A stretch of 64,000 nucleotides of DNA from Leptospira bourretii (GTDB lineage Bacteria > Spirochaetota > Leptospiria > Leptospirales > Leptospiraceae), in the NCBI RefSeq assembly GCF_004770145.1, contig NZ_RQFW01000019.1, positions 186,001 through 250,000 of the forward strand, read 5' to 3'. The position numbers and the translations under genes are program-made. This document shows positions 63,098 through 64,000 of this stretch, piece after piece; positions within the stretch are counted from its first letter, which is position 1; every line of letters starts with the position of its first letter. A model generated the notes under the pieces. The model saw only the letters and a list, made by a program, of their open reading frames with translations, did not search any database and was not told where the DNA came from.

Positions 63098-63745
63098 CTA
63101 TTTTTTTAAGAGAGCCTCTAAGATTTGTTTTCCATCCATCTTTCCCGTATAAGGATTTACGGCTCTTTCTGGATGGGGCATCATTCCTAGAACGTTTCCA
63201 GCTTCATTACAAATCCCAGCAATATCATGTAAGGAACCGTTAGGATTTTCTTTATAACGAAAAACCACCTGTCCATTTTTTTCTAATCGTTCTAAAGTAT
63301 CTGCATCAGCAAAATAAGCACCTTCGCCGTGAGCAATCGGAATGGATAGTGTTCCTTTGATTTCTTTTGCGATCCTATTTTCCGAAACGGGAACGAGGTC
63401 CACATCTTTACAAATGTATTTTAAAGTTCGATTATGAAGTAAGGCACCAGGAAGGAGTCCCGCTTCGGTGAGGATTTGGAATCCATTACAAACTCCTAAT
63501 ACCTTTCCGCCTTGGTTTGCGTATTTGACTACGGATTCCATTGCGTTCGAAAACTTAGCCATTGCCCCGCATCGTAAATAATCTCCAAAAGAGAACCCAC
63601 CAGGGAGCACAACTAAGTCCGGTTGATCAGAAAAAGATTCTTTGTACCAAGTATAGTCTACGCGAGCACCAAATTCCGATTCAAGAACCGACCCTACATC
63701 TTTATCACAATTGGAACCAGGAAAGGTAACCACCCGAACCTTCAT
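63098..63745 (-). CDS. purQ: phosphoribosylformylglycinamidine synthase subunit I
   Basis: Glutamine amidotransferase subunit of purine synthesis. 215 residues: VTFPGSNCDKDV near 6-17, LPGGFSFGDYLRCGAMA near 47-63, the active cysteine in VLGVCNGFQILTEAGLLPGALLHN near 83-106, and catalytic His/Glu in MMPHPERAVNPYTG near 188-201. It overlaps purS by 4 bases, as in the classical purSQL arrangement. Confidence 0.97.
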   Translation of the reverse strand: MKVRVVTFPGSNCDKDVGSVLESEFGARVDYTWYKESFSDQPDLVVLPGGFSFGDYLRCGAMAKFSNAMESVVKYANQGGKVLGVCNGFQILTEAGLLPGALLHNRTLKYICKDVDLVPVSENRIAKEIKGTLSIPIAHGEGAYFADADTLERLEKNGQVVFRYKENPNGSLHDIAGICNEAGNVLGMMPHPERAVNPYTGKMDGKQILEALLKK

Positions 63746-63990
63746 ACTTTCTCCACAACCAACCGGTATGTTTCAATGACTTGGTTCACTAAGACCGATT
63801 CACAAATTTCTTTGGCAAGTGTCTCTGCCTCAGCCAAAGATTTGGCATCGATTTTCATTTCGATGTATTTCCCAACCCTTAAGTCAGAGATAGAACTTTT
63901 CCCTTGGTCGTGAAGGGTGCGGAGAACGGTTTGGCCTTGTGGGTCAAGGACCGATTCTTTGAGAGTGACGTTTATTTTTGCGACAAACAT
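63742..63990 (-). CDS. purS: phosphoribosylformylglycinamidine synthase subunit PurS
   Basis: A small 82-residue subunit that links PurQ and PurL. VTLKESVLDPQGQTVLRTLHDQGKSSISDLRVGKYIEMKI is the typical PurS fold, with AEAETLAKEICESVLVNQVIETYRL after it. Start codon ATG; the gene begins 10 bases from the window end, so its promoter or upstream genes lie outside. Confidence 0.96.
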   Translation of the reverse strand: MFVAKINVTLKESVLDPQGQTVLRTLHDQGKSSISDLRVGKYIEMKIDAKSLAEAETLAKEICESVLVNQVIETYRLVVEKV

Positions 63991-64000
63991 AGCGTGATTT

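Noticed and set aside
1..64000. CRISPR arrays, insertion sequences, rRNA genes
   Set aside because: No regularly spaced repeats, transposase motifs or rRNA-like blocks were seen.

Overview
The window reads as chromosomal DNA of a spirochaete, most likely Leptospira and perhaps a saprophytic species; the species level is a guess. Pointers are a FlaB-type periplasmic flagellin next to lipid A biosynthesis (lpxC), many short lipoproteins with loose lipoboxes (…SISC, …LSC, …VVSC), AT-rich DNA, frequent TTG/GTG starts, a mosaic of small operons, and an incomplete-looking PTS (ptsI alone). Genes are dense on both strands. No insertion sequence, prophage block, rRNA or CRISPR array was seen.

Layout. 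0-9 kb: an AI-2E-type membrane protein, exonuclease VII (xseA-xseB), a sodium/solute symporter and D-Ala-D-Ala ligase, then an operon of an unknown repeat-rich envelope protein followed by an MlaE-MlaF-MlaD (MCE) lipid transport system. 9-16 kb: lpxC, ptsI, a POT transporter with a cobalamin adenosyltransferase, flaB, an OmpA-like lipoprotein and ybaB. 16-30 kb: a cyclic-nucleotide-gated K+ channel, an orphan ParA, a YopX-domain protein, a TPR protein, an acyl-CoA synthetase, aminopeptidase N, an RRM protein, a receiver/degenerate GGDEF/EAL protein and a TonB-dependent receptor. 30-37 kb is the accessory-looking part: small lipoprotein, amino-acid permease, methyltransferase, DUF1499 protein, hydrolase, HEAT-like protein, a vapBC toxin-antitoxin module between direct repeats, and a GC-rich structured element joined to a tRNA-Leu gene by a 20-bp copy of the tRNA 3' end. 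37-49 kb: lysS, serA, glyoxalase II, MAPEG, endonuclease I, a LysR/ADH/SDR locus, a disulfide oxidoreductase, trhO and an ABC exporter.

50-60 kb is the most striking region. On the minus strand nine genes run sufC-sufD-Rieske-sufS-sufU-DUF59-ggt-gshA-gshB-like, every junction overlapping or separated by 3 bases. This puts Fe-S cluster assembly and glutathione synthesis/turnover in one apparent transcription unit, preceded by a PerR/Fur-like 7-1-7 palindrome. Converging on it from the plus strand is bolA-GST-bolA-grx4-grx, the proteins that carry glutathione-ligated Fe-S clusters. I read the whole stretch as a glutathione-dependent Fe-S island. The window closes with an EAL/YkuI_C-like protein, glgC and purQ-purS.

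Many start codons were moved downstream of the longest open frame on the basis of family alignment, ribosome binding sites and stop-start overlaps; this is stated entry by entry.
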